A stretch of 64,000 nucleotides of DNA, taken from Liriodendron chinense (lineage: Eukaryota; Streptophyta; Magnoliopsida; Magnoliales; Magnoliaceae). The position numbers and the translations under genes are program-made. Of the stretch, positions 11,550-23,225 are shown piece by piece (the stretch's first letter is position 1; every line of letters begins with the position of its first letter). The notes beneath the pieces were generated by a model. That model was not told where the DNA came from and did not search any database. It worked only from the letters and a program-made list of their open reading frames with translations. The stretch lies in assembly GCA_003013855.2 (NCBI GenBank), contig ML058449.1:2170001-2234000 (forward strand), read 5' to 3'.

Positions 11550-12208
11550 AAGTTACTGCAAAACTTGAACTTCTCTGTTGGGACCACCTTGGTAAGCATA
11601 TCGGCCAAATTCACGCTAGTGTGAATCTTATCCAGAGTCACATCTCCTTCCTCAAGCACCTATCGAATAAAATGATGACGTACATCTATGTGTTTAGCAC
11701 GAGAGTGATAAACAGAATTTTCAGCAAAATTGATAGCATTAGAGCTGTCACAATTAACCGGCACGGCTTCCTACTGAAGTCCCAACTGATTTATCATTCC
11801 TTTCAACTAAACAACCTCCTTGAAAGCTTTTGTCACCGCCATATACTCAGCTTTAGTAGTGGAAAGAGCTACCACAGACTGAAGTTTAGACATTCAACTA
11901 ATCGCTCCACCCGCTAAAACAAACGAGTACCCTAAAATCGATTTCCTACTATCCATACTACCTGCATAGCCAGAATCGATGTACCCAACCAACTTGTCCT
12001 TGGACTTCTCAAACGTCAAGACGTAGTCCTGCGTACCCCGAATGTATCGAAATAGTCATTTCACAACTTCCCAATGTTGTCTACCCGAGTTAGACATGAA
12101 TCGGCTAATAACACCTATAGCTTGTGAAATATCCGGTCTTGTACAGACCATGTCATACATTAAACTGCCCACAACACTTGAATAGGGTACATGAGACATA
12201 GCATGCTT
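11550..12208 (-). pseudogene. Copia RNase H region, degenerate
   Basis: Minus-strand translation in mixed frames gives 'YSSVVGSLMYDMVCTRPDIS', 'HWEVVK-stop', 'GYSFVLAGGAISWMSKLQSV', 'ALSTTKAEYMA', 'CDSSNAINFAENSVYHSRAK' and 'HIDVRHHFIR'. These are the standard copia RNase H landmarks in order. At least two stops (TGG to TAG type at the 'VVK.LFRYI' and 'EVV.LKG' positions) break it. It ends just before the purine tract and 3' LTR. Confidence 0.88.
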
Positions 12209-12684
12209 TTATTCATCTGTTTTGGGACATTGTTCAGAAGAAAGCTTGAAGTGAACCACGTAGGGAACGCTAACCGGTTTGGACTTGTCCATCTCATACT
12301 TTTTCAACACCTTCTCTAGGTATTCTTCCTGAGATAACCACAACCTGCTCCTCTTCCTGTCTCTATGAATATCTATGCCAAGAACCCTTTTTGTAGTCCC
12401 CAGATCCTTCATCTTGAATGTTCCTGAAAGCTGAGTCTTCAACACATCGATGTCAGACATGTTATGATTGACGATAAGCATGTCATCGACATACAATACT
12501 GCTATGAGAAACTTCTCATCATTCAGTGTCTTGAAATAGACACAATGATCGTACTCGCTCCTGGAAAAGCCCTGACTCATCATGAAAGAATCAAATTTCT
12601 TGTCCCACTGCCTAGACGACTGTTTGACACCGTACAATGATCTCCTCAACCTGCAAACCTTATTCTCGACCCCTTGCACTGTAT
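12209..12684 (-). pseudogene. Copia reverse transcriptase, C-terminal half
   Basis: The frame 12679-12209 reads 'VCRLRRSLYGVKQSSRQWDK', then 'LIAVLYVDDMLIV' with the YVDD catalytic box intact, 'LSGTFKMKDLGTTKRVLGID' and 'LSQEEYLEKVLKKYEM'. This is the palm/thumb part of the copia RVT_2 domain. It is separated from its N-terminal half by the solo LTR at 12685-15485. A frameshift or stop near 12209 separates it from the RNase H region. Confidence 0.95.
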
Positions 12685-13830
12685 TGTAACGCCCCAGATT
12701 TTCGAGATTTATTTGAAAATTTTTGAAAATTCATTTTTTTATTAATTATTGTACATTTACCGTTGATTTGCGAATAGCGGGACATCTGTAAGAGATCCGA
12801 TAGGGGACCCTCTACAAAAGTTGCTTAGAATGATCCTATAAACATCGTAGAAAGATCAGATTTTAAAAAAATCACGCACTTTTCAGATAATTACGAAAAT
12901 GCCATTAGTTAAGCTTAAGTTAAGATGCCATTTTTAAATATTAATGTTTCTGACGATCACTTTCACGCAAAACTCTGGATTTAAGCTTTTGGACACATGT
13001 TAACCATACACGTCAATTTTCAGCCCTTAAATCATAGCAGAAGTGGTCCAATTGTCAAATCAGCCCCTTAATCTTTGATTTTCATGTCCATAAAGTGAGG
13101 AAAGTGGATGGTTAGTCGTAGTCGAATATTTTTCTTCATATGAATGACTTCGATCGTCTTTATCATGGACCAATAGTGTGATATGAGTGCCCCACCTTGA
13201 TAAGCCTCTTTCTTATGCGCGAAGTTATCCCGTTCTAAAAATTAACGAGTTACCAACTCTTTTTAAATCTGAACCTTTCAATTTACCCATTTCTCACCAT
13301 CAATCGCTTCTCAAATTTGGACCACTTATTATACTCATATGACTACGAGTTTACATAAAATTTGGACCCCGATCTATAATCCTACACCGTTGAACCACAA
13401 AGCCAGCCCCTTCCTTTTCCGCTAGAAGTTGGAATTTCAGATCTAGGCATTTCTCACCATCAATCAACCACTAAACTTTGTACAATTATTTGCCTATCAT
13501 GACCATATATTTTTTCAAAATTTGGGCCCTGATCATCAAGCGTAGACCGTTAATTGAGATCAAGCCCATTTTAGCACCCGTTAGGCCATTTTCAAGGATC
13601 GGCCAATCTAGAATGTGGATCATCAAGAAATTTACGTATTCTAACTCTACTCTTCGAGCTTGATAAGATAAACAGATTGAAATTGATCAAAGATCATCCG
13701 AATATTGAGATTTGAGAAACCCACCTCAAGAGGTTGTTACACAAGACCTCGCGTGCACATCCCTCTCCATATTTCTACTACGCACCTCCAAGCCCTTCTG
13801 CTAACCCTAGCCTCCATGCCCTAGAGAAAG

Positions 13831-13872
<42 letters not shown>

Positions 13873-15485
13873 AGTTCTTTCTCATTTTTTCCAGTGGCTA
13901 GGATCTTCTACAATCCTCTTCTTCTAAGTCCATCCTAAGGTGAGGATTTTCCTTCAAGCCTTTCATTAATAATATCACGATTATCATAAGTTTCTTTTGT
14001 GGCATGTGAAGTTGTTTTGTTTTGAATTACTTATCCATATAACATGAAGTTTGATGTGAGATTTGTAATGAATATCATTACATGGTGATGTGATTCCTTT
14101 TTTTAGATTTTTGACTAAGAAGCATGTGTATTTGTGTTATTTATTTTTGTGAAATCTATGCCCTTATTTTCTTAGTCCATGTATTACAAGTAACATTGGT
14201 TTTCATATTGTGATATGAAATATTTGTATAAGATCATCATATGGACATCCCATTATTGTATACTCTTTGTCCCTAAGTTGGTAAAATTATTCGATGTAGA
14301 GAGATGAAACCCGTGAGAGGTGTCCATGATGGAAGAATATATCTTGACTTAAGTGAGAGAATGAAGTGATTGTTTGTTAATGGATCCTTACATGTACATG
14401 ATGCTTGATTTGATCCATTTACAGTACATGGGTATTTTAATGAATTTGGTCATGATGTACAACATTGGCTTTTTGGGACATGATGAAATCATAAAACGGG
14501 ACAATGAGTGGACACTAATGGTATACAAATTCTCATGAGCCGGGGTTGGTGCTATGGACACTAATCCCGTGCTGTTGGCCTATGCTGGGTCACTTGTGAC
14601 TCCCCATAGTGACCATTGAGTTTTATTTAAATTGGTTGTATGCGAAAACACTTAAATAAAGGTGAAACTGAAGTCATGCATTCACTTGGCTCCATGTGGG
14701 TGTACGGAATTGAGAATAGGCTAAAGCGTCCTACTTCTCCCGTACACTGTCACGCGTAGATTTGGGATATGAGCGTCCCGTTTCTCACGTGGTCGGGCAA
14801 AACTATGGGCTTGTGCGTCCCAGGAACCTCTGGTGACTAGTGGCTAACGTGAAGTCGTAACAGGGAGTCTCCCACTTCATGTATTGTGATTCTAGCCAGA
14901 GTGCCTTAGCCAGAGCATGCATTCCATGCATCGCATTAACAAAGATTTTTAGTTTGTTGTTTTGATTTGATTAAATGATAATATCCTGCTTGCGTTTACT
15001 CTGCACCGTTATTATTATTCTTGATTGTCTTGAAGGAAATATTCCCCACTATGATAGCGTTTAACGCTATACTAAACACAATTTAGGTGATGCAGGTGAA
15101 GATCCAGGTATTGAACCCGATTTTTAAGGAAAAGAGTTCGATGGTTCGTACAATCACATGGCGGATGACGATGTTGGAGAAACTTAATCGATGTTTTCAT
15201 TTATTAAATGTTTCTTTTGAGTGGTTGATACATTTATGGAATTGTAATTAGTCTTCAAGAGAAGACATAAATTGATATTTTAGTTAATTAGTGAAGATAT
15301 TGGTTGGTTCCCTTATTTAAACATTGATGATGACGTAGTGAGTTTGATAGAATAAGATGAAAACTATTTCCGCCATTGTGCTTGAATGCTAGATTTCATT
15401 ATTTGACAAATTAGTTATTCCACAAGTTACTTGGGAATTCGGCTGTTGTGTTATACACAAGAGTCGAAAATCTCGGGTCGTTACA
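12685..15485 (+). mobile_element. Solo LTR (Ty3/gypsy Del/Tekay-like), 2801 bp
   Basis: It begins TGTAACGCCCCAGATTTT and ends AAAATCTCGGGTCGTTACA, so its ends are inverted copies of each other with the TG...CA rule. It is flanked by the 5-bp duplication TGTAT (12680-12684, 15486-15490). There is no second LTR or internal region, so it is a recombined solo LTR. Very long LTRs with TGTAACG...CGTTACA ends are typical of Del/Tekay chromoviruses (family knowledge). It carries a (GA)n tract at 13835-13868 in about the same place as the related LTR at 33087-38801. It lies in the RT gene of the copia element and is therefore younger than it. Confidence 0.9.
13835..13868. repeat. (GA)n microsatellite in the solo LTR
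   Basis: Uninterrupted GA dinucleotides. Confidence 0.95.
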
Positions 15486-15816
15486 TGTATAACCTTCTGG
15501 TTGCATCATGTAAATCTGCTCTTTCCAATTTCCAATGCAGGAAGGCAGTCTTTACATCCATCTGTTCTAGTTCGAGGTCGTATTGGGCAACCAGCGCCAA
15601 CACGAACCTGATAGATACTTGCTTCACTACCGGCGCAAAAATCTCATTGAAGCCCACACCTTCATGCTGAGCATACCCTTTCGCTACCAACCTTGCCTTG
15701 TATCTATCCTGTTCGTTTTGAAATATCCACTTGCACTCGACCGCTTTTCCGCCCACAGGAAGCTCCACAAGTTCCCAAGTCTCATTCTTGTACAGGGAGT
15801 CTATCTCGTCTTGCAT
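15486..15816 (-). pseudogene. Copia reverse transcriptase, N-terminal half (split gene)
   Basis: The frame reads 'NETWELVELPVGGKAVECKW', 'YKARLVAKGYAQHEGVGFNE', 'FAPVV' and 'LELEQMDVKTAFLH', the RVT_2 domain start including the first catalytic Asp (DVKTAF). A frameshift near 'HWKLERADLH' (usually 'LEEEIYM.QPEGY') throws the frame off just before the insertion. It continues at 12684 on the other side of the 2.8-kb solo LTR: the residues QPEGY-TVQG are restored when the insert and one copy of TGTAT are removed. Confidence 0.93.
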
Positions 15817-16137
15817 TGCCGTCTTCCACTTTTTAGCGTCGACATCCTATAGTGCCTCCTCAAAGTTGGACGGATCCCCCTCATCCGTAATGAGAGCGAA
15901 TGCATTGTTCGATTCATCCCTATACCTGGCCGTTAACCTGCGATCTCTAGGTGGATTTCTTCACATAGGTGGCTGCTCTACCTGATCCTATATCTCTGTC
16001 TGCGTCTCAGTATCAGACCGTGTCTCATCTCTGTCATCATGTGTATCAACAATTTCTGATTTTTCTGGTTCCTTTGTTGCATCCTTACAGAACAAAGACC
16101 TTTCATCGAACTTGACATCACAGCTCAGGGTGATCTT

Positions 16138-17490
16138 TCATGTGACAGGGTCATATATGCAATAACCCTTCACACCATCACCATAGCCCACAAAGATTCC
16201 TTTTCTGGCCCTATGGTCTAGCTTATCTCTCTCAACTGACTGTACATGAGAGTAACACTCATAACCAAAGACCCGCAGACTTGAGTAGTCTAACGTACGA
16301 CCACTCCACACTTTTTCAGGGATTTTACATTCAATTGCCATAGAGGGTGACCGATTTATCAAGTAACAAGCCGTGTTAATGGCCTCAATCCACAACTCTT
16401 TTCCCAACCCAGTATTACTAATCATGGATCAGGCTCTCTCTAAGAGAGTACGATTCATCCGCTTTGCCACACAATTCTGCTCTGGCGTGTGGCGCACTGT
16501 GTTGTGCCTCACGATCCCCCCTCCTTACAAAACGTGTTAAATTCCCTGGAAGTGAACTCACCTCCATTATCGGTTCTCAAAACCTTCAGTTTCTACCCTG
16601 ACTAATTCTCCACCATCGCCTTCCAATACTTGAAGGTAATGAAGACATCAGATTTATTTTTCAGAAAATAAACCCAAACTTTTCTGCTATAGTCATCGAT
16701 AAAGGACACAAACCACGATAACCCCCCAACAGAAATAATAGGCGACGGCCCCCATATATTAAAATGAACATACTCAAGCACCCTTTTACATAAATGTTTC
16801 CCCCCTTTAAATGACAATCTAGACTGTTTCTCATACATGCAATGTTCACATATACTAAAATCTACAGATTTAAAGGAAGGAATCAAAGATCGTTCAGAGA
16901 GTACCTTCATGTCCCGCTCGCTCACGTAGCCTAAGCGTGCATGCCACATACGTGCAAATGTGGAATCTGCTACAATCGCTGCAGCTCCACCTATTGAAGC
17001 GCTCCCAATCAGCCTGTAAATATTTCCATGCCTCTGTCCTTTCATAATTATCAAGGCACCCTTCAAAACTTTGCAGAACCGGTCAAAATCTGTGAACTTG
17101 CACCCCAATGCCTCGAGTGCAACAAGGGAAATCAGATTCTTCCTTAACCTGGGAACGTGCCTCACTTTTGTCAAGGATTGTTCGATCCCATCTAACATCT
17201 TGATGTGCACAGTACCAATTCTCACAATCTTGCAGGCGTAGTCATCGCCTAGAAATACCGAGCCTCTCGCATACTCATTGTAAGAAGTAAAGACGTTCAT
17301 ATCCTGGAAACATGTGGTATGAAGCCCCAGAGTCCATGATCCACTCATCACTGAGAGAACCCATATTTGACGCCGTCAAGACCTCGTACACATCACTACC
17401 ACCTTCTTCAGCTTCAGCGGTATTGGCTTCCCTAGAGGAGTCTCTTGACTTCTTCTTCTTATTCTTAGGACTCTTGTAGTCCTTCTTCAT
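16138..17490 (-). pseudogene. Copia protease and integrase
   Basis: The frame 17490-17275 continues gag into 'WIMDSGASYHM', the aspartic protease active site (DSGAS). A frameshift follows, then 17351-16602 carries 'LRKNLISLVALE', the GAG-pre-integrase segment 'MWHARLGYVSERDMKVLSE', the zinc-binding C-x2-C 'CEHCMYEKQSRLSF', and the integrase core (SFIDDYSRKVWVYFLKNKSD, containing the second catalytic Asp region). A stop interrupts at 16602, and 16425-16138 holds the C-terminal part (ELWIEAINTACYLINRSPS, then SLRVFGYECYSHV...GIFVGY). These enzymes would process the polyprotein and insert the cDNA. Multiple lesions make it non-functional. Confidence 0.9.
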
Positions 17491-18193
17491 GTGCCCAACT
17501 TGGCGACATCCTCAACACTACAACTTCGCTTTGCCTTTGCCCTTTGACTTGGATCGAAAACACGACGATCCTTCACCCCGCTTCGAATTCCTTCCTCTCA
17601 TAATCAGTGCATCGGAGGAAGAATTAGCGTCACCGTTCTTCTGTCTCATCGCCTTCGACTGAAGGGCTGAGACTACGGTCTCAACACTAATGGTGTCCCT
17701 ACCCACACACAACGAGTCCCTGAGTGACTCATATGAACTAGGAAGCGAGTTTAGTAGGATCAAGGCTTGATACTCGTCCTTCATCTGTTCACCAATATCA
17801 AGCAACTTGAAAATCAACTTGTTGAACGTGCTGATGTGGTCCTCCACATATGTCCCCTCCGCCATCTTCAAAGTGAAGAATTGCATCATTAGATACATGA
17901 GATTTTCTAGAGACTTCTTCGCGTACACATTCTCTAGCTTGGTCCATGTCTCTATAATGGTCTTCTCCTTCATGACGTTATAGAGGACGTCATTTATAAG
18001 GTATAATTGTATTGAGGCCATAGCCTTCTCATCCATCTTGGTCCTACTCATCATCTTCCAGATATTTCGGTCGCTTTTCAAGGGCGTTCACGACCCCTTG
18101 CTGAGTTAGGATGGCCCTTATCTTCACCTTTCACAACTCAAAGTTGTTTTTACCCGAAAACTTCTCAACGTCGAACTTCGTACCTGAAGCCAT
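17491..18193 (-). pseudogene. Copia gag with broken zinc knuckle
   Basis: Translation starts with MASGTKFDVEKFSGKNNFEL at 18193, the typical copia gag opening, but the next codon, normally the Trp of 'LWK', is TGA. After a frameshift near 18080 the frame 18081-17518 carries the UBN2/gag region, with 'MAEGTYVEDHISTFNKLI', 'LPSSYESLRDSL' and 'GRDTISVETVVSAL'. The zinc knuckle follows directly at about 17517-17476 and reads C-stop-G-C-RQVGH-MKKD-Y. Two in-frame stops flank its first Cys and the last Cys is Tyr. Gag would package element RNA; this copy cannot. Confidence 0.9.
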
Positions 18194-18236
18194 GAGATTG
18201 TCTCAGAAAATTCCCTTCTTCAACCTTCCAACGATA

Positions 18237-18248
18237 GCTTTGATACCA
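18237..18248 (-). promoter_or_regulatory. Primer-binding site, initiator tRNA-Met
   Basis: The minus strand reads TGGTATCAAAGC two bases inside the 5' LTR, one mismatch from the usual copia site TGGTATCAGAGC. Confidence 0.9.
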
Positions 18249-18250
18249 CT

Positions 18251-18843
18251 TGTTGGAAATTCGGTCAGCGAAAGCACCAAAGAGATTCAAACAATCAACA
18301 GCATGCCACATAAAATCAACGCAAAGACGTTTTTACGTGGAAAACCCTTTCGGGAAAAAACCACGACACAAAGCAACACCTCCACTATAAATATTAGATG
18401 ATCACAAAGCTAATCTACCCTCAAGCAAATCCCAAAGAAGAACAAAGCACTCTCAAACCTCACAATCACTCCCCCAAGCCCTAAACTCATATTAGGACTC
18501 CTTAATGTTGATTAGGATACCTCCAAACATGATTGGGAGGTGTTTAAATAGGACTCCAACCCAAATTGGAAACATGCAACGCGAAACCGCGTAAGAAAAA
18601 CTGTCCCCGCAAGTTAGTTGATCAGTGGACCGACCGGTCGACGACCTGCAAAATTGGTCTAGCAAGTTTGCTCCCAAAACGGTCTTGCTGCCTCAAAATA
18701 CGACCAGACGGAGCCCCTTGCAGACCGGTCGTCCGACCGGTCTGAGGCTCCCAGAATAAAGGTCCAGAGTCGCTGTGACAATCTGTCCACTGACCGACCG
18801 GTCGGTGGACACTGTTTTACACAATTTTGAGGACTCTCCAACA
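18251..18843 (-). repeat. 5' LTR of the copia element (593 bp)
   Basis: TGTTGG...CCAACA ends, with the internal primer site directly to its left. The GACCGGTC cluster is at 18630-18810. Confidence 0.95.
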
Positions 18844-18848
18844 ATGGG

Positions 18849-19381
18849 TATTGTCTTGGGTACTTCAATAAACAAATACAAGAAGAAGATGAATTTGATG
18901 AAGGAAAAGGAAAACCTTCAATTCCATAGCAAACTGACTCTGATACCAAAATGACGCACGACGATGCAGACTTCTATCAAGACATGATGGGATTCAATGG
19001 CAACTCCAACGCAACACGTACAAAGGAGAATATTATCAAAGGATGAGCTTTGGTAAGCGCAGTCGCATGTGATAAAGCTCTTGTAGGTGCCAACATGGCA
19101 CATAGACACGAGAAATCGAATCCATCAATCAGGTTGGTCCAACCTGCACATGTTTTCCCAATACAAAACTGTTATGTGGCCCCCAATATTGGAAACATGT
19201 GCATGGGTTAAAATCTTAAGCCAAGTTTTTGAGAGAGCCGTGCTGCCACGTGTGGAGCATACTTGAGCTTTAGACGTGTGTGGGCTTCACAAAACTCTTA
19301 CCAAAGAGGAGAGGAAAACATTTCATGTACTAAACCCTTAATAATATTGAGATTACTAAAATACCCCAAATCAAAACATAA
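18849..19381. other. Target sequence of the copia element, including an orphan PBS
   Basis: The minus strand at 18948-18936 reads TGGTATCAGAGTC, close to the initiator-Met primer site. The copia element seems to have landed in the leader of an older LTR retrotransposon. No LTR pair or coding region could be assigned to that older element. The rest, to 19381, has no gene. Confidence 0.45.
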
Positions 19382-20548
19382 GGGAATTTTACACAAATTA
19401 CTTGCTTAATATAGACATTCTGGTACCTTTTTTAAAAAGCTTTTGAATAAGCTACCTCACTAATCTAAGTAATAACTATTAGAGTGCCTTCCGTTAGATT
19501 TATTAACAGCAGCTTGGGTGGGCCCAAAACTCACCTCCATCTGTGATTTAGGTGGACCACATTATTGGAAACAATGTTCAAAGTAATCCTCACCCTTCAA
19601 ACTATTTCCTTTGGTGTTGCCCACCTAAATCAAGGACGGGCCTGATTTTTGGCCCCAAGGCTTAAATTATGGTGTGGTGTCAAATCGTTACAGTGGATTT
19701 CATATAATTATCTCAGTTTTGGTGTGGTGTCAAATTGTTAGAGTGGATTTCATAAAATTATCTCAATGCATCCTTTCAAAATCAAGGGTGGATGTCTTTT
19801 CCCATACTTCCTTTGGCATGGACCAACCTAAATCACAGGTCAGCTTATGGACCTCACATACAGATCATAGTGCAACCCGTAAAAAATCAAGTGTGGATGG
19901 CCTATGAAATTCCTTTTTTTTTTTTTTTTTTTCTTTCTAAATATTAGCAAAAATATCTGGGTTTTTTTTTTCACTAGGAGGAACACGGCCCTTGATTTTT
20001 TGCAAGGCCCATTGTTTGGGATGTGTATGTGAAATCCAATATGACCATTAGATGTGTAATCCAACATGAGATACACAGCAAAAAAGGAAAAAGAAAAGAA
20101 AAAAAAAGGCTGACCTATGATTCAAATGGACCACCACAAAGGAAACAGTTTGGAGAGAGATATTCACCCTTAATTTTTTTTAAAAGTGCACAATGGTCCA
20201 TTCAAACCATTAGACGCCACACCAAAATTTAGGCCTGGGGCCTCAAAATTAGGCACATTTATGATTCAAGCGGGCCACATTGAGTTTTGGACCTTGGGCC
20301 TAACAAGGGTCATGCACCTAGTGGTCAGGGTGAATTTCACATAAACATCACAGTGGGGCCACCAAAGCCACTGGCCCCTTTCCTCATCCAAGTGACCCAA
20401 GTCACCATTAAGAAATCTAACAGAAGGTGCTCTAATAATAATTACTTGGATAACGAGGTAGCTTATCGAAAACCTTTTTTTTTTTAATTAAAAAGGTCAC
20501 TAGAGTGTAAATTCTATATTATTAGGTATTGCTTTTGTGAAATCCCCC
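19382..20548. mobile_element. Long-TIR DNA element (about 1.17 kb)
   Basis: The ends are inverted copies over roughly 130 bp: 'aataagctacctcactaatc...ttccgttagatttattaa' on the left versus 'ttaagaaatctaacagaagg...cgaggtagcttatcg' on the right. The interior is made of 'ggcccacctgaatcaca'-type segments facing both ways. No transposase. Long TIRs suggest a Mutator-like non-autonomous element, but I could not find a clear 9-bp target duplication. A second copy is at 39865-42857. Confidence 0.75.
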
Positions 20549-21009
20549 AAGCATTATTCCCTACTGTTTGTAGGGCAATTTTGTCATTTCCCCCCTAAAT
20601 TTAATGAAATAAACATAAGGAAACAGCTAAAACTAATAAACGCATTTCTTACATCCCCTATGAGCCCCACACATGCTGGAGAAGTGGGGAACTGCCTGCA
20701 TGAAAGATGGTGTGGTACCACTAGTTGTTGCTGCATGTAACCTGTATTTAACAGTTCTCCAAGATTCAATACTATTCCTAAACATGATACCACCTTTTTA
20801 ACCCATAAACACATGCAGTCTGTCTCCAAGTGAGACGTCTTGACTGATCATATCCTCTTGAAAATTCAACATACATCCTCAGATCTAATGTAAAATGTCA
20901 AAATATGCTTTATAACAATAATGACTGAATTACCCTCAAATATTTAATCCATCATCATTTCACATTCATTCATAAACTAGATAGTGGTTTAATAACAAAT
21001 GCTATATAA
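20549..21009. other. Intergenic, no recognisable gene
   Basis: No domain, repeat pair or RNA gene recognised. Confidence 0.5.
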
Positions 21010-21770
21010 TTTATTCCAAAAAAGCCTCAAAATTTAAAGGAAGAAAACTGCACTTTATCAGATGTTCTTTTTTCATTAGTCATGGACTCAAAGCATCAAC
21101 ATACAAAGAAATGTTAAAAAAATAGAGTTTCAGAGCAATCTACAAGAGCTCTGGGATTCCTCACTCAATTCACATGTGCCAAATAGGCAAGAATGTGCAG
21201 CATTCGAGCCATTCATCAGATAGGCCCACACAGGTATGAAAAAAAATAATAACCAAATAAGAATTTGAACAACTGGGCACATTTAGCATTCATGTCTGGC
21301 CCACCTAATAACTGGACCAGCCTGATTTCAGGCTACACCATGTACAAGGTGGCGCCCACCTGATGAACAACCAGGATCTTGCACGCATGTTTCCAAATTG
21401 TCACATGCAGCGAGAGTGGCCTTCTTAGGGCCCAAATAAATTACAACACGAATCTATCAATGCAACGAGATGTGCGAATACCCTTTTGCATGTACTGACA
21501 CATGCTAGATTCCTTGAGACCTCAAGTCATGGCTTCCCACCTTCAACTCCAAATATGCCTTTGGAGCTGAAATGGTACAGTATAAACAGGTAAAGGTAAA
21601 TGGGTACCAAGGCACATTGATGAAAAGACGACCCACTTGTGAAATGACGGGGGCCCACCCATGACATGATAGGTCGCATCTTTTCCACCAACAGAGCCCA
21701 CGTGGTACCTAACTTGGTACTCTTAGGCAGTACCAAACCTAACCTCACATAAACAGTCTATGATACGGAA
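21010..21770 (-). other. Probable 3' UTR region of the F-box gene
   Basis: Lies directly downstream of the stop codon at 21773-21771. A minus-strand AATAAA occurs at 21015-21010 as one candidate poly(A) signal. The real cleavage site cannot be read from sequence alone. Confidence 0.35.
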
Positions 21771-22067
21771 CTAAAGATCAACACAGAGGTATGCGAGGAC
21801 TGAACCTGCTCTTCGCCTAGTTCTCTGGCTGACCTTCCACTTCTCGACGAGGACCCGCTTTATGTTGACGCAGCTTGAGACCACTGTGGCAACTCCGGCT
21901 GCAGTCACAAATGGGCAATAAACCATGTGGCAGGATTCTAACTGGGTACATCGCTTTACGAGATGTGATAAACCAACATCCGTTATTTGCCTGCAGTGGG
22001 ACAGCACTATGTCCTTAAGCAGCGGGCAGCCGTCGCCTATTTCCGCTAGTGCTATATCCCCCAAGTT
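21771..22067 (-). CDS. FBL4: F-box/LRR protein FBL4-like, last coding exon
   Basis: This exon encodes the final 98 residues and the stop. It starts NLGDIALAEIGDGCPLLKDI after a polypyrimidine-AG acceptor (ttgctttctccag) and ends with 'VEKWKVSQRTRRRAGSVLAY' then LCVDL, the distinctive C-terminus of plant FBL4. Two cysteine-containing LRRs are visible: 'LAEIGDGCPLLKDIVLSHC' and 'LVKRCTQLESCHMVYC', then 'GVATVVSSC'. In SCF ubiquitin ligases such proteins bind substrate through the LRR horseshoe, while an N-terminal F-box (outside this window) binds the Skp1/ASK adaptor. The substrate is not known to me. The frame is fully open and joins the exon at 46188-46038 in phase 0, across a 23,970-bp intron. 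No disabling lesion is seen, so I take it as a live gene. Confidence 0.93.
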   Translation of the reverse strand, partial: NLGDIALAEIGDGCPLLKDIVLSHCRQITDVGLSHLVKRCTQLESCHMVYCPFVTAAGVATVVSSCVNIKRVLVEKWKVSQRTRRRAGSVLAYLCVDL

Positions 22068-22268
22068 CTGGAGAAAGCAATTATGTGCAAATATTAGTGC
22101 CAATTTTCAGTAAACCAAACAAATGGTAGAAAAGAACAAACTAATATTTTATGGTTTCATTAATCATGGAGAAGGAGAAGAAGAGATTCTGTGTAAGAAA
22201 TATCACAGAACGACTTTTTAAGGATTCCACTAGATCAATTCAATTTTTATGCGTTAAAGCACAAAAGG

Positions 22269-22300
22269 GAAGAAGAAGAAGAAGAAGAAGAAGAAGAAGA
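22269..22300. repeat. (GAA)n microsatellite
   Basis: About ten uninterrupted GAA units. Confidence 0.95.
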
Positions 22301-22339
22301 TTGGTAAAATAGGATCATAAAGCGGAGTCCATGTACCAA

Positions 22340-22455
22340 GAATTGTTGGGACTAAGCTGTGACGACGATGATGATGCATCATCATCTAAGCCTTATACCA
22401 CAACTAACTGGGGTCAGCTACACAAATCCTGTTATGCCATTCCGCTGTACTTAAA
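22340..22455. mobile_element. RTE LINE 3'-tail-like fragment
   Basis: 'catcatcatctaagcctta' plus 'aactaactggggtcagctac' and 'tgccattccgc' resemble the well-known 3' end of plant RTE LINEs. It is preceded by an inverted 'gacgatgatgatg' segment. Confidence 0.5.
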
Positions 22456-22644
22456 ATGTCAGATTGTCAGGATTCATGATAAAAGTTATGGCTGAAGTTT
22501 CATGCCAGCTACTAACTTGGCACAACCATCCTTTATCCAAGGCTTGAAATTGGCAACAAGAGCATAAAACAACCACAGGCATTATTCACAGTAACAATGT
22601 GTGTGCGCGTGCGCGTGCATGCATGCACGTACGCATGTGCAGGT

Positions 22645-23225
22645 GTGCGCGCGCGCCTTTGGTCCAACCGGTTGGACCACACATTATAGTCCACCCAGAT
22701 GATAAGTTCTAGCCTATTAACTTCATGTGACATCCGATAAAGATGTGTTGTAATGGTAACGGTGGCTGTAATGGCCCCCACACGGCTCTCGGGAAAGAAA
22801 AAAAAAACACTTATTGGGCCCGTAACAGATAACGGCCATTATGCCTATTACGACCCTGTCACGCGTAATGATAACGGTTGGCAACATTACCGTTATGCAA
22901 CGGCCTATATGGCCCCGTAACAGCTGTCCAATCCATCCAATAGGTTGACCTCGTCACGAGGACCGGCTAGTGCAAAAATCAGCACCATCCACTCATCAGG
23001 TTGGCCACACCATAGATAACAGCATCTAGTCATTTGAAAGATTACAAGATACAAATGTGGTCCACTAGACAACATCGATGTGGCCGATTTTTGCACAAGT
23101 TGAGCCTCATGACAGGGCCAACCTATTGGACGGGTTGGATGTCACACACACATGAAAGGTTGGAAATTATTCGCTGGGTAGACCAACTGGTTGGACAGGG
23201 GGTCTCCTCTGAACTAAACCACATT
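22645..23225. mobile_element. Non-autonomous TIR element carrying an inner GTAACGGCC repeat
   Basis: The left part 'gtccaaccggttggaccaca...gtccacccag' and right part 'ctgggtagaccaactggttggac' are inverted copies. Between them 22745-22925 is a block rich in 'taacggccattatg' and 'ggccccgtaac', another repeat family. No coding sequence. Confidence 0.5.

Larger units (their letters stand above)
10819..18848 (-). mobile_element. Ty1/copia LTR retrotransposon, complete-length but dead
   Basis: LTRs at 10824-11422 and 18251-18843 begin TGTTGG and end CCAACA and are flanked by the 5-bp duplication ATGGG (10819-10823, 18844-18848). On the minus strand the order is 5' LTR, initiator-Met primer site, gag, protease, integrase, reverse transcriptase, RNase H, purine tract, 3' LTR: the copia order, with integrase before RT. 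The style of the RNase H and integrase motifs resembles the Tork/Tnt1 group (inference). Several stops and frameshifts inactivate it, and a solo LTR of another family splits RT at 12685-15485. Without that insert the element is about 5.2 kb, normal for copia. Confidence 0.95.

Noticed and set aside
21771..22103. Extending the last FBL4 exon to the Met at 22103
   Set aside because: Residues upstream of NLGDIAL are intron translation; the AG acceptor at 22068-22069 and the fit to exon 46038-46188 fix the boundary at 22067.
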